Assembly: GCF_900110695.1 (NCBI RefSeq)
Contig: NZ_FOEH01000008.1
Coordinates: 1-64,000, forward strand
Length of the DNA: 64,000 nucleotides
Direction of reading: 5' to 3'
Source of the DNA: Virgibacillus subterraneus
GTDB taxonomy: Bacteria; Bacillota; Bacilli; Bacillales; Amphibacillaceae
The position numbers and the translations under genes are program-made. The notes beneath the pieces are model-generated. The model was not told where the DNA came from. It made no database searches and saw only the letters and a program-made list of their open reading frames with translations. This document shows positions 1 through 8,405 of this stretch, in pieces (within the stretch, counting starts at the first letter, position 1; each line of letters begins with the position of its first letter).

Positions 1-1
1 G

Positions 2-286
2 TGGAATCGCAATGCTGAGCTAGGATTGTGGATTGGAGAAAAATCAGAATGGGGAAAGGGTTATGGAACTGAGGTAGTCGAAATTCTTGTTAACTTTGCA
101 TTTAGTCGTTTAAATTTACACAAAGTTTATCTTACTGTTGACTCAGACAATATAGGAGCAATTCGTTGTTATGAAAAGGTAGGTTTTTATAAAGATGGTG
201 TACTACGGGATGAGGTCTTTAAAAACGGAAAATATGTAAACCGAATTTATATGAGTATCCTTAAAACTGATATAATAAAAACTTAA
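2..286 (+). CDS. GNAT N-acetyltransferase, RimJ/RimL type (5' end outside window)
   Basis: Carries the C-terminal part of a GNAT acetyltransferase of the RimJ/RimL ribosomal-protein acetyltransferase group. The reading frame is open from base 2 and encodes W-N-R-N-A-E-L-G before the first possible start (TTG at 26), so the gene begins upstream of the window. Visible: the acetyl-CoA binding motif A (WGKGYGTE), the helix NFAFSRLNLHKVYL, and motif B (NIGAIRCYEKVGF). The end matches the family (R-D-E-V-F-K-N-G-K-Y), so only the N-terminal half is missing. It resembles the intact GNAT at 12120 and may be a paralogue. Substrate unknown. Confidence 0.85.
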   Translation, partial: WNRNAELGLWIGEKSEWGKGYGTEVVEILVNFAFSRLNLHKVYLTVDSDNIGAIRCYEKVGFYKDGVLRDEVFKNGKYVNRIYMSILKTDIIKT

Positions 287-789
287 GAGAACTTAAAGCC
301 GATTTAATTTTAGTGTTTAAGGGTTGATTTCTACCAGGATTTTATTTCACTATCGGGTGCTTTCCTTGAATAAGGAATTGCACTTCTTGTTCAACAATCG
401 GGTCAGATTGTGGAATAACTCTTATGTTGCGTAGTAGACACTTACTGCGTAATAACGAATCACAATTTTTGTATAATTAATGAGTTCGTAAGGTACCCTA
501 TATAAAAGATATAAGGTACCTTTTTTGTTTGTTATTTTGTTATTAGAGTGCTAAACATAGTGTGTTTTAGTATGTTATTTTAGATTTTCTCCACGTATCG
601 GAACTACTTAACTTTTTATAAAAAGACGTAAAATTATAGTATTTTTTTGTTGAAATTAGGATAAATACATTGATTATTAAAATACTACCTTTTAGAGCGT
701 TTGTATTTGGAGGTGGAATTTTAGGATAAAGGAATATATTAGTCATGTTGTATAACTCTATAAAAGATTAATAAAGGAGGAATTTACTT
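287..789. other. Intergenic region, 503 bp
   Basis: No gene seen. About 345-420 contains a degenerate spacer with short inverted parts (TGAATAAGGAATTGCAC, TTGTTCAACAATCGGG) of the kind found between the accessory genes at 2-6 kb. A strong terminator-like hairpin lies at 490-526. The rest is AT-rich and must hold the promoter of the fasciclin gene, but no convincing -35/-10 pair was picked out. Confidence 0.5.
490..526 (+). terminator. Intrinsic terminator
   Basis: Inverted repeat AAGGTACCCTATAT / ATATAAGGTACCTT around a short A-rich loop, followed by a run of T. It lies about 200 bp after the GNAT gene. Confidence 0.75.
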
Positions 790-1284
790 ATGTTAAAGAA
801 AAAGTTAGCGATAATACTGTTTGCTGTTATGCTGGTTCTGTCATTTGAAAGTGGTGTATTTGCTGCGGAGAATTCTGAAACTGAAAAAGATATTGTCGAT
901 GTTGCGAAAGAAGCAGGTAACTTCAATACATTGTTTGCAGCATTAGAAAAAGCTGGTTTGGTTGATACATTAAAAGGAGAGGGACCCTTTACTGTATTTG
1001 CACCGACAGATGAAGCATTTGAAATGCTACTAAAGGAACTAGATATAACAGCTGAAGAACTATTAGCAAGGGATGATTTGAAGAAAATTCTACTGTATCA
1101 TGTGGTACCAGATAAAGTGATGTCTGGAGATTTAAAAGATGGAATGAAGGTCAAAACGCTCGCAGATAAAAAAGTGAAAATATCACTAGATCCTGTAATG
1201 ATCAATAAAGCAAATGTTGTTAAAGCGGATATAGAAGCGTCTAATGGCGTGATTCATGTTATTGATAAGGTATTGTTACCTTAG
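790..1284 (+). CDS. Secreted fasciclin (FAS1) domain protein
   Basis: Predicted exported protein with a single FAS1 domain, a fold used in cell-surface adhesion and matrix interactions. Residues 1-25 form a signal peptide (basic KKK, hydrophobic core, likely cleavage after VFAA). Residues about 33-164 are the FAS1 domain, with H1 motif FTVFAPTDEAF, the central YHVVPDKVMSGDL, and H2 motif GVIHVIDKVLLP at the very C-terminus. Length (164 aa) is typical of one-domain bacterial fasciclins. Start ATG is preceded by AAAGGAGGAATT. It stands alone between terminators, so it is probably monocistronic. Confidence 0.93.
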   Translation: MLKKKLAIILFAVMLVLSFESGVFAAENSETEKDIVDVAKEAGNFNTLFAALEKAGLVDTLKGEGPFTVFAPTDEAFEMLLKELDITAEELLARDDLKKILLYHVVPDKVMSGDLKDGMKVKTLADKKVKISLDPVMINKANVVKADIEASNGVIHVIDKVLLP

Positions 1285-1296
1285 AAAAGCTGGTGG

Positions 1297-1330
1297 ATAA
1301 GACTGAATCATACATGATTCAGTCTTATTT
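1297..1330 (+). terminator. Intrinsic terminator of fasciclin gene
   Basis: Hairpin AAGACTGAATCA / TGATTCAGTCTT followed by ATTTT, 12 bp after the stop codon. Confidence 0.85.
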
Positions 1331-1340
1331 TGATTTGGTC

Positions 1341-1378
1341 ACTACTAGTATTAACTCAATCGAGTTAATACTAGTAGT
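1341..1378. repeat. Perfect 17-bp inverted repeat
   Basis: Arms ACTACTAGTATTAACTC and GAGTTAATACTAGTAGT are exact complements separated by AATC. There is no T-run after it, and the fasciclin terminator is already complete 11 bp upstream. It may be a second hairpin, a protein-binding palindrome, or a remnant of a mobile palindromic element. Confidence 0.8.
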
Positions 1379-1661
1379 TAGAGTATTTTATACCAAATCG
1401 ATGTTCCTGATTATAATTTTCTGTATTATAACTGGGATGATATAAGGATTATTTCATTAAGTAAATGCTTATCGTGCTAACGGTTGCTATTGTAAAAAAT
1501 TGAAAAGCAAAAGCATAACAGATCATTTGTTGCACAGTACAAAACTACTATTCAATAGATAATGAAACTCTGCAGTTGGGCGCAATTATGGAATAAAAGT
1601 GAGCTCTTTCTGAATCTGTCCAGATAGCAGAATAGAAGTTTGGGGAAAGGAGATAATTTTA

Positions 1662-2156
1662 GTGGCAAGGATATCAGAAAAAAACAGAAAATATATAAGC
1701 AAAGCAGACATAGTAGGATCGGTTTCAAAGGTATATCAATTATATACTTTATCCGAGTTACCTAATTTTCATATATTGCTTGATCACTTTTTATGGGCTT
1801 GGAAGGAATATAATGGAAAATATAAAGGATGTAAATGGTGGTCTGAGAAAGCTTACGAACAATACGTGAAAAGGGAAGAAAATAAAACTAAAGGATTAAT
1901 ACATGATCATGTTGTACCTCGTGATGTAATTAGACAAGAGATATTAAAAATGGTGACAAACAATTGTACGGAAGAACAGCTATATAATTTTTTTGATAGA
2001 CATCTACTCGGATGTGTGATTACAAAAGAAGAAGATAATACGTTTAGGAAATTAGGTTTGAGGAATATATTAGGATGTAATTTGGATACTCATACCACTT
2101 GGAATAGATATGAAGTTGCTAAAATTTCGAGAAAGAAAGTTATGTGGAGAAAATAA
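1662..2156 (+). CDS. Conserved-type hypothetical protein, possible HNH-like fold
   Basis: 164-residue soluble, basic protein of unknown function. Start GTG is preceded by GGGGAAAGGAGATAAT, a good ribosome binding site. The core, residues about 84-140, has HDHVVPR followed by VITKEEDNTFRKLGLRNIL; an E/H-H-x-x-P motif followed by a K-E-E-D segment occurs in uncharacterised phage and bacterial proteins and faintly recalls HNH endonucleases. A full HNH motif with a metal-binding Cys or His pair was not identified, so nuclease activity is only a guess. No partner genes are nearby. Confidence 0.55.
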   Translation: MARISEKNRKYISKADIVGSVSKVYQLYTLSELPNFHILLDHFLWAWKEYNGKYKGCKWWSEKAYEQYVKREENKTKGLIHDHVVPRDVIRQEILKMVTNNCTEEQLYNFFDRHLLGCVITKEEDNTFRKLGLRNILGCNLDTHTTWNRYEVAKISRKKVMWRK

Positions 2157-2184
2157 GGAAGTGTTACTAATAGATGTTCTACCA

Positions 2185-2230
2185 TTATTCAAGAATCGGC
2201 GCCATTCTTGAATAAGATTCGGCGCTCTTT
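2185..2230 (+). terminator. Hairpin after hypothetical gene
   Basis: Arms TTATTCAAGAAT / ATTCTTGAATAA around CGGCGCC, followed by GATTCGGCGCTCTTTT. The segment GA(A/T)TCGGCGC occurs twice, so two mutually exclusive foldings are possible. Probably a terminator. Confidence 0.6.
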
Positions 2231-2354
2231 TCGTATCTAATAAGGATTAATTGAATAATATATTGGATTTATCTTGCGTAAAAAAGGAAAGGGAATTAGG
2301 GGCTTATTGTCGAATAACATTATGTGTAGATAATATTCGTTAGGAGTGGAACGT

Positions 2355-2759
2355 ATGGGACTAGAACAAGAAGTATCAAATGAGGTATATAGGTTAATGG
2401 AGTTGCATCAGGAATTTGAGAATGGGAATTATGAGGAGATGAACGATTTATATTCTGATGAATTTCAGGGATGGCTTTACAAGCCATCATTGGGGCAGGT
2501 AGAAAAATTCAATCTTAAAGATATTAAAGAAGGCAATGAAGAGGCCGCTAATCACTTTAAAGGTAAAAAAATACAGTTCATTTTTTCAGGATTAAAAATC
2601 TTACCACAACACGAAAATCAGGCAACAACTTCTTATGAAATTACATATAGTGATGATAAAAATGAAAGAGTGGTAAGAGCCTTGAATCTTGAAGTTTGGC
2701 AAAAGGGTTCGGATGATAAATGGAGGATTATCCGTTGGTATCAGGAAAAAGGAGTATAA
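2355..2759 (+). CDS. NTF2-like/SnoaL-type small protein
   Basis: 134-residue soluble protein with the outline of a SnoaL/NTF2-like alpha-beta cone: N-terminal helices (EVYRLMELHQEFENGNYEEMNDLYSDEF), then strands ending in LEVWQKGSDDKWRIIRWYQE, the usual last strands of this fold. The fold is used by enzymes and by non-catalytic ligand-binding proteins, so no reaction can be named. An in-frame GTG lies at 2346, but AGGAG at 2342-2346 sits 8 nt before the ATG at 2355, which is taken as the start. A similar protein is encoded at 11361. Confidence 0.7.
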   Translation: MGLEQEVSNEVYRLMELHQEFENGNYEEMNDLYSDEFQGWLYKPSLGQVEKFNLKDIKEGNEEAANHFKGKKIQFIFSGLKILPQHENQATTSYEITYSDDKNERVVRALNLEVWQKGSDDKWRIIRWYQEKGV

Positions 2760-2850
2760 GGAATGGGAGGCGTAGCAAATAATTAAACAAAAGGGTGCGA
2801 TTATTTAATAAGGACTTACAAGGTTTTACAGAAAAATAGGGGGAATTGGA

Positions 2851-3003
2851 ATGATTTTAGGGTTAATTATTTTTGGGTTAATCATACTACTTTTAGGTTT
2901 TTTTACACCTATTGGTACTGCAAACGTTCTACTAATTTCCACGCTACTGATTATTTCAGCAATTGTTCTGGCAATAACTCGCTATTTAAAAAGAAAACGA
3001 TAA
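2851..3003 (+). CDS. Small two-helix membrane protein
   Basis: 50-residue ORF with ATG preceded by AGGGGGAATTGG. The product begins MILGLIIFGLIILLLGFF and ends YLKRKR. It has two hydrophobic segments (about residues 2-18 and 25-42) and a basic cytoplasmic tail. The unbroken hydrophobic pattern and the good ribosome binding site support a real gene. Function unknown. Confidence 0.6.
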   Translation: MILGLIIFGLIILLLGFFTPIGTANVLLISTLLIISAIVLAITRYLKRKR

Positions 3004-3265
3004 CTCGCTTAAATATGCAAATAATTAGCTTTTCTATTTTTACTGTTATAAAAGTAATTAAGTAGGTTTTTAATGTGAATTAACATCAAAATTGGTAGGT
3101 AAATTAGGATCCGTCTAATAATATAATAAATCTACGCTATTTCTTTTTGTTGATTAACTTGCTAAAAACATGTGGATTTTGCATAAGAAAAAAGGGGCAA
3201 TTAGCTACACAATAGGCTAATCATCCTCTTGTGTTTTAATCTATTTTTTTTAACTAACGCACCCG
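3004..3265. other. Intergenic region between convergent genes
   Basis: AT-rich, no gene. From about 3185 it contains GGGGCAATTAGC and then TTAACTAACGCACCCGTTAGC, a copy of the border spacer that recurs around the four genes that follow; the copy runs into the stop codon of the hydrolase gene. Confidence 0.45.
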
Positions 3266-4126
3266 TTAGCTTAATAAGGATTGGTGTTCCTTTATAAATA
3301 AATTGTACTCTTCAGTAAATTGTTCTGCTTCTTCTAAGAAAGGGTAATGATTACTATTCTCAAAGATAACTAATTTTGAGTTGGGGATTCCTGCCTCCAT
3401 TTCGATAGAGTATATTACTGGGCACTGTACATCATATCTACCACAAATTATTAAAGTGGGTGTTGATATTAACTCCAACTTTTTCGTTACATCATATACT
3501 TGCAATTCTCGACTGAAAAAGTCCATACGAATTGCAGACATTCCTTTACTTATGTTTGGAGAAAAAAGTTCATTATATTTTTCAGGCTCAAACAACGACA
3601 GTTTTGTTCTTTCAACTTTTAGTTCTTTTCTTCTTTCTGATGGCAAATCTGAACGTTTCAATGTTTCATTGAGTTCTTGCATTCTGTTAAATTTATTGTG
3701 TTTAGAATTATAAATACAATCTTTTGAGAATGTCATATATTCTCTTGCAGCAGCCCCGACAATCACATTAAATTTTAGGGAATTAGAAAAGTATATTCCG
3801 TAGATTATACCTAACATACCTCCAGTTGAGTGCCCAGCAAATCCCCATTTATCAAACCCTAGTTCTTCTCGAATAGCTTCTATATCAAATATTGTCTCCA
3901 AGAAACTTAATTGATAAGATTTTATGGCTTTCTCTGAATTACCTGCTTCTCTTAAATTTATCAAAAACACTTTATTGGTTTTTGTAAATGTCTCTGCAAA
4001 GTAATCTCCTGTCTGATTAAATTCTGAATAATGATGGGTAACACAAAGTGATTCTCCTTCACCCTTTACAAATACTTCGAATCCCCCACGTGATGTTTTG
4101 AGTAAATTCCTTTCCCAATTCCCCAT
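3266..4126 (-). CDS. Alpha/beta hydrolase
   Basis: 286-residue cytoplasmic alpha/beta-hydrolase related to prolyl iminopeptidase-like and carboxylesterase families. The catalytic triad is visible: nucleophile Ser in G-H-S-T-G-G (about residue 99), Asp in CGRYDVQCP (about 235), and His in NSNHYPFLEE (about 263). A lid domain (about 130-205) is rich in charged helices. No signal peptide. The gene is the last of four minus-strand single-gene units with related spacers. Substrate cannot be deduced. Confidence 0.88.
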   Translation of the reverse strand: MGNWERNLLKTSRGGFEVFVKGEGESLCVTHHYSEFNQTGDYFAETFTKTNKVFLINLREAGNSEKAIKSYQLSFLETIFDIEAIREELGFDKWGFAGHSTGGMLGIIYGIYFSNSLKFNVIVGAAAREYMTFSKDCIYNSKHNKFNRMQELNETLKRSDLPSERRKELKVERTKLSLFEPEKYNELFSPNISKGMSAIRMDFFSRELQVYDVTKKLELISTPTLIICGRYDVQCPVIYSIEMEAGIPNSKLVIFENSNHYPFLEEAEQFTEEYNLFIKEHQSLLS

Positions 4127-4233
4127 TAAAATCTTCCTTTCTTAATTAAACAAAACTGCCCCCTAATTGACTTAAAAAAAGAGCTGCCTATATCAAAAAT
4201 CTATCTTCAAACCTTACATCCTTTAGTTTAATA

Positions 4234-4809
4234 TCAACAATTAACTTTTAAGAACCCAGTTTCTTTAGGAAAATCATTTCTAGTGAGTTCTACACCAGTA
4301 ATAAGCTGTCTATACGACGTTATTGTTCCATCGTGAGAAACTATATATATTCTTTTGTTTCCAAAATGCCTACACCATTTCAAAAAAAATTCCGCTATAA
4401 TTTTAAACTCTCTTTCGGGTAATTTATTTATTCCTTTTGACCACCATTCATTTGATAGCTCTTCTTCGAGGTGAAAATCAGTGAAGTGGTCTTTTATTAC
4501 TCCTTTTGTTAGAATTTCATCGCAAGGTAGTGTCTGCCCTTCTGTTTTTTGGGGAAACATTCTTGGAGATACTAACGGGCTTACTATTTTCTGACACTTT
4601 ATACCTTCACTCCAAATTTGTGCTGTCTGTAAGGTTCTTCTAATTGGACTAATTATAATGACATCTGATTGCGATAAAGGAAACTGTCTTTTAAGTGTCT
4701 TGGCTTGAATTATCCCTTCATCAGTCAATGCAGGGTCTGAGGTATGTAAACTTTCAGGTAAATCTAAGGTGTGTTCCCCTTGTCCGTGTCTGATAAATAC
4801 TAACTCCAT
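4234..4809 (-). CDS. Histidine phosphatase (phosphoglycerate mutase-like) family protein
   Basis: 191-residue member of the histidine phosphatase superfamily. The RHG motif with the phospho-accepting His is in VFIRHGQGEHT near the N-terminus; S-P-I-R-R-T-L-Q-T-A is the usual second Arg motif; the C-terminal IVSHDGTI supplies the second catalytic His. This group includes mutases and small-molecule phosphatases, so the substrate is open. A GTG at 4836 extends the frame by nine codons, but GGGGAG lies five bases before the ATG at 4809, so that start is preferred. Confidence 0.88.
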   Translation of the reverse strand: MELVFIRHGQGEHTLDLPESLHTSDPALTDEGIIQAKTLKRQFPLSQSDVIIISPIRRTLQTAQIWSEGIKCQKIVSPLVSPRMFPQKTEGQTLPCDEILTKGVIKDHFTDFHLEEELSNEWWSKGINKLPEREFKIIAEFFLKWCRHFGNKRIYIVSHDGTITSYRQLITGVELTRNDFPKETGFLKVNC

Positions 4810-4932
4810 CAAAACTCCCCTTTTATAAAAACGCACTCTTCTTTAACTAAACTGCTCCTTTAGTACAATAAGAAAAAGACATTTCGTCTCAAATCCTTCT
4901 TCAGCTATTGCACCCTTATGTAGAAGAATATT

Positions 4933-5274
4933 TTAATTTGTCAGCAGATAATAAACAAACTTTACCTTTTGCCCATTCATTATAATTTCTTCATCACTTG
5001 CTGCTATGTACTTAAAGCCGTTTTTCTCTAAGACTTTTTGAGAGGCTATATTATTGGTTGTTGTCTTCGCGGAAACCTGTTTTATTCTTTGCTTACTTCT
5101 TATAGTTTCTAATAAAAGTTTCAATGCTGTGTTAGCAATTCCTTTTCCAGTATATGCCTTAACAGTCTGTCTAGACACATTCTTGAACCATTTATTTTTC
5201 TTTTCTAAATACCATACTACCAATCCTAAAACTAATCCTCCCAAAAATAGAAATAAATAAGTTAAAGACACCAA
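4933..5274 (-). CDS. Membrane-anchored half-GNAT domain protein (possibly degenerate)
   Basis: 113 residues. Residues about 4-22 (LTYLFLFLGGLVLGLVVWYL) are a transmembrane helix followed by basic residues. From about residue 37 the sequence is the second half of a GNAT acetyltransferase: TGKGIANTALKLLLETI resembles motif A and NNIASQKVLEKNGF is motif B. The N-terminal strands and helices of a normal GNAT are missing. The gene is therefore either a remnant whose 5' end was replaced by a membrane segment, or a small membrane-tethered variant. A catalytically complete enzyme is unlikely. Confidence 0.6.
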   Translation of the reverse strand: MVSLTYLFLFLGGLVLGLVVWYLEKKNKWFKNVSRQTVKAYTGKGIANTALKLLLETIRSKQRIKQVSAKTTTNNIASQKVLEKNGFKYIAASDEEIIMNGQKVKFVYYLLTN

Positions 5275-5435
5275 ATCCCTCCATAAGTTATAATTTATTT
5301 TAATTACAAACTAACATATAATACTTTTTCTAAAAGATTTGTTATTCAATTAACCCGCTTCTATAGTTTAGCAAGGATGCTGGTATCTTATTGTGTTAAA
5401 GCACCAAATAGTTGAACAAGGTGTGTTGGTAATAA

Positions 5436-6272
5436 TCATATAACTTTACCAATAATTTTCTCTACCCATATTGGATTTTCTTCAATAGCCAATTTATCAC
5501 AAAGAGAACCATGAACTTTTCTAAACTCATGAACTATACTTTTCATAACATTTTTTATTTCGTTTTTATTTCTTCCGCATTCCCAGCTTTCAAGGAGAGT
5601 TTTCTGCCAGTTCTCCAACTTACTTCTGTTTCCTTCATATTTAGCCCAGTCACCAAAAGCATTTGGTTGAACCCCTGCATTCATATACCAGGCAGTTGCC
5701 ATTGATAACCGTAAACTATCGATACAATTCAAAGCATAATAATACTCGTTTCTCATAACTCTTCTATATGCTTCATGTAAATGTGCAAAAAACTTTGTTC
5801 GCCACAACTCAAATTCATCAAACGATGGTTCATAGGTTAGAGTCATTGACCTCTTTAGAATTCCAGCTATCATGTCATCTTTATCTTTAATAATTTTTAT
5901 ATTTTTCAACCAAACAGAGGGACGAATATCATCAGGCTTATAATAAAATGTATCTACTTTAATGAAACACTCATAGTGAACAACAGTATAAATCGAAAAT
6001 GGGTTCATGTCTTCAAAATAGAGGACATTTCCCCATCTTTGAGGACGCTTTTTTTTGTTTGAAATGTATTCCTCAATTTTTTCAGGTTTTACAACTACTC
6101 TAAGGTCAATATCTGAATACAAATCCGCATTCTCATTTCCAATGGAACCACCATAAAAAAGTGCTAAAACATTATCATCGTTTAGAAAATCATTTTCGAT
6201 TGCTTTCATAAGTTTTTTTCGATAATTAGGTAATTCTAAGTCTCTTTCTTCATGATTAATTACAAATCCCAC
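5436..6272 (-). CDS. Nucleotidyltransferase-domain protein, aminoglycoside adenylyltransferase-like
   Basis: 278-residue protein with a Pol-beta-type nucleotidyltransferase domain at the N-terminus: YGGSIGNENADLYSDIDLRVVV carries the G-G-S and D-x-D metal-binding motif (cut here for family comparison, about residues 40-62). The helical C-terminal half (about 150-278) resembles the substrate-binding domain of AadK/lincosamide-type nucleotidyltransferases. Such proteins transfer AMP or other nucleotides to antibiotics or other small molecules, but many homologues have no known resistance phenotype. The start is GTG at 6272 with GGGAG 11 nt upstream; no in-frame ATG is available nearby. Confidence 0.75.
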   Translation of the reverse strand: MGFVINHEERDLELPNYRKKLMKAIENDFLNDDNVLALFYGGSIGNENADLYSDIDLRVVVKPEKIEEYISNKKKRPQRWGNVLYFEDMNPFSIYTVVHYECFIKVDTFYYKPDDIRPSVWLKNIKIIKDKDDMIAGILKRSMTLTYEPSFDEFELWRTKFFAHLHEAYRRVMRNEYYYALNCIDSLRLSMATAWYMNAGVQPNAFGDWAKYEGNRSKLENWQKTLLESWECGRNKNEIKNVMKSIVHEFRKVHGSLCDKLAIEENPIWVEKIIGKVI

Positions 6273-6375
6273 ACATTAAAAACCACTCCCTATATATTCA
6301 TATACAGATACTATTCTATAAAAACAGTCGTTTATCCTTCTTCAACAATTCTGCGACGGCAAAAAGCTAAGTTTT

Positions 6376-7245
6376 CTAATTCACATTCTCCTCAAAGTAA
6401 TTACCCCAATGAGGCTTAGTTCCATCAATATCTGTAAAGTTATATATTTCGGAGAGTTGCCAGCTACTTAAAACGCTCCCAGTAAATCGGTTAACATCTG
6501 TGTCTAAGGCAAGGTGTTTTATTGCTTCTCCGATATAAAAAGGAGTCTCAGAGGCAATAAAATGCTTTTCTACTTTTGCGCCTTCCTGCCAGTTTTCCTC
6601 TGTTACGCCAAATAAATCGAGCATCGCTTCAGAACGAAGGAATCCAGGTGTTACTGCAACTGACGTTATTCTATAGTTTTTAAGGTCAGCAGCCAGGGCC
6701 TGTGCCAAATGAATATTAGAAATTTTAGCGAGACTGTAGTATAAGTTTCCACGGTATGTATTGTCTGTACCATCTGTAATTTCAATGATTAATCCTTTGT
6801 TGTTTTTCTTCATTAGTGGGACTGCATAATGAGAAGTAATAATGTGTGACTGGACTGCTTGTTTTTGTATTTGCAATCCGTCCTGCAAGTCATGCTCGCC
6901 AAATGGCTTTTCCCAGTTTGTAAGTGGATCACCTCCCCAGATGTCATTAATTAATATATCAAGCTGTCCATTTTGCTCTTTATTAATACGATTGAATAAG
7001 CCCTCGACTTGTTTTTCCTCAGTGTGATCGACTTGTATGGGGATACCGTGTCCACCGGCATCCGTAACGAATTTGGCTGTATCTTCAATTGTTTCTTTTC
7101 TTTGCATAGGTGACATTTCCTGTCTGGTGGATCTTCCTGTTACATAAACAGTTGCACCTGCCTCCCCCAGTTTAATAGCAATTCCCCGACCGGCTCCTCT
7201 AGTTCCACCAGCAACAACAGCGATCTTTCCGTTTAACGTACTCAT
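6376..7245 (-). CDS. SDR family NAD(P)-dependent oxidoreductase
   Basis: 289-residue short-chain dehydrogenase/reductase. The cofactor motif is G-G-T-R-G-A-G-R-G near the N-terminus, preceded by KIAVVAG; the catalytic Tyr and Lys are in YYSLAK; VTPGFLRSE is the usual post-active-site segment. TGRS after the second strand suggests NADP(H) preference. The layout matches the long SDR group that includes DHRS1-like proteins. It is divergent from the WYL regulator at 7339, with a dyad between them, so it is the probable target of that regulator. Substrate unknown. Confidence 0.88.
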   Translation of the reverse strand: MSTLNGKIAVVAGGTRGAGRGIAIKLGEAGATVYVTGRSTRQEMSPMQRKETIEDTAKFVTDAGGHGIPIQVDHTEEKQVEGLFNRINKEQNGQLDILINDIWGGDPLTNWEKPFGEHDLQDGLQIQKQAVQSHIITSHYAVPLMKKNNKGLIIEITDGTDNTYRGNLYYSLAKISNIHLAQALAADLKNYRITSVAVTPGFLRSEAMLDLFGVTEENWQEGAKVEKHFIASETPFYIGEAIKHLALDTDVNRFTGSVLSSWQLSEIYNFTDIDGTKPHWGNYFEENVN

Positions 7246-7292
7246 ATAATCATTCCTTTCAAATCTGTTACTAGAATTATATACTATTTAAT

Positions 7293-7309
7293 ATGACACC
7301 TTTTGTCAT
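7293..7309. promoter_or_regulatory. Candidate operator for the WYL regulator
   Basis: Perfect dyad ATGACA-N5-TGTCAT in the divergent intergenic region between the SDR gene and the WYL regulator, about 30 bp before the regulator start. Position and symmetry fit a regulator binding site; the assignment is inference. Confidence 0.5.
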
Positions 7310-7338
7310 GATTGAAAAATAATTTTAGGAGTGGACTT

Positions 7339-8304
7339 ATGAAAGCTGAGCGGCTAATTAAAATACTTATATTACTGCAGCACGGAGAAACGACTTCTAC
7401 AAGGACGTTAGCTAATGAATTAGAGGTGTCGGAAAGAACTATTCATAGGGATATGGAATCTTTAAGTGTTGCAGGAATACCAGTATTTTCTGAAAGAGGA
7501 AAAGCAGGTGGATGGCGACTTATTGATGAGTGGAAAAATAAACTGAGCTGGTTAACAGAAAAAGAGATTATATCTTTATTCCTGCCAGCTTCTGAAAAAG
7601 TTCTATCAGACTTAAATCTGAATATATCAACAGAAGAGATGAAACAAAAATTATTGTTATCTGTACCTAATCATGTAAGGCAGAATGCTGCCAACTTATG
7701 GGAACGCATATATATCGACACAGATACATGGCATGGTTCACAACAAAGTATAGGATCTATGAAGTTTATCCAACAAGCAGTTATGGAAAATAAAAAAGTA
7801 ACAATGGAATATAAAAAAGCGGATAATGAAATGAAAACTTACATGATAAATCCACTTGGTTTAGTCTTAAAAGGAAGTACGTGGTATGTAATAGCTATTA
7901 ATTCTCAAAATTCATATCGAAATTTCAGGCTATCACGTATTATAAATTTCACCGTATTGGAAGAGTCATTTACTAGGCCCGGTGGATTTATCTTGTCACA
8001 ATACTGGAAAGAATCCAAGAAAGCGTTTATTCAAAATTTGCCTGCGTATCAAGTGGAGGTAGAAGTATCTCGACAGATCATTAACCGCATTATGTTTACG
8101 GGCCGTTTTGTTAGACACTTACACGAATCAACGAAGCAGCCAAACAGTAAATGGGTACAGTTAAGTCTTGAATTTCCGACTGAAGAAGAAGCTGTTAATT
8201 TCATTCTGGGGTTTGGCAATCAAATTAGGGTTCATTCACCGGTGCATTTACAGAGCATATTAGCAAAAAAAGCAAATGACATTTTGGAGCTCTACAATAG
8301 TTAG
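7339..8304 (+). CDS. YafY-type transcriptional regulator, HTH_11 + WYL
   Basis: 321-residue regulator. Residues about 1-60 are a DeoR/HTH_11-type winged helix (LANELEVSERTIHRDMESL is the recognition region), followed by the WYL domain (about 130-220: INPLGLVLKGSTWYVIA and FRLSRIINFTVLE) and a WCX-type C-terminal extension. WYL regulators sense small ligands or nucleic acids. A TTG at 7312 extends the frame, but TAGGAG lies 8 nt before the ATG at 7339. The divergent SDR gene and the shared dyad suggest local control of that gene. Confidence 0.88.
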   Translation: MKAERLIKILILLQHGETTSTRTLANELEVSERTIHRDMESLSVAGIPVFSERGKAGGWRLIDEWKNKLSWLTEKEIISLFLPASEKVLSDLNLNISTEEMKQKLLLSVPNHVRQNAANLWERIYIDTDTWHGSQQSIGSMKFIQQAVMENKKVTMEYKKADNEMKTYMINPLGLVLKGSTWYVIAINSQNSYRNFRLSRIINFTVLEESFTRPGGFILSQYWKESKKAFIQNLPAYQVEVEVSRQIINRIMFTGRFVRHLHESTKQPNSKWVQLSLEFPTEEEAVNFILGFGNQIRVHSPVHLQSILAKKANDILELYNS

Positions 8305-8405
8305 GGTCTGCAGATTTAATAAAGGAGTTTCTAAAGATAAACCGAATTAATATAAAGGTGGCTAATTATATATTCTAACCCAAAATTGCAGAAGGAGTGA
8401 AAGGG

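Larger units (their letters stand above)
1285..1661. other. Intergenic region, 377 bp
   Basis: Holds the fasciclin terminator (1297-1330) and the perfect palindrome at 1341-1378. The remaining 280 bp are AT-rich with no ORF that has a ribosome binding site. Confidence 0.5.
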
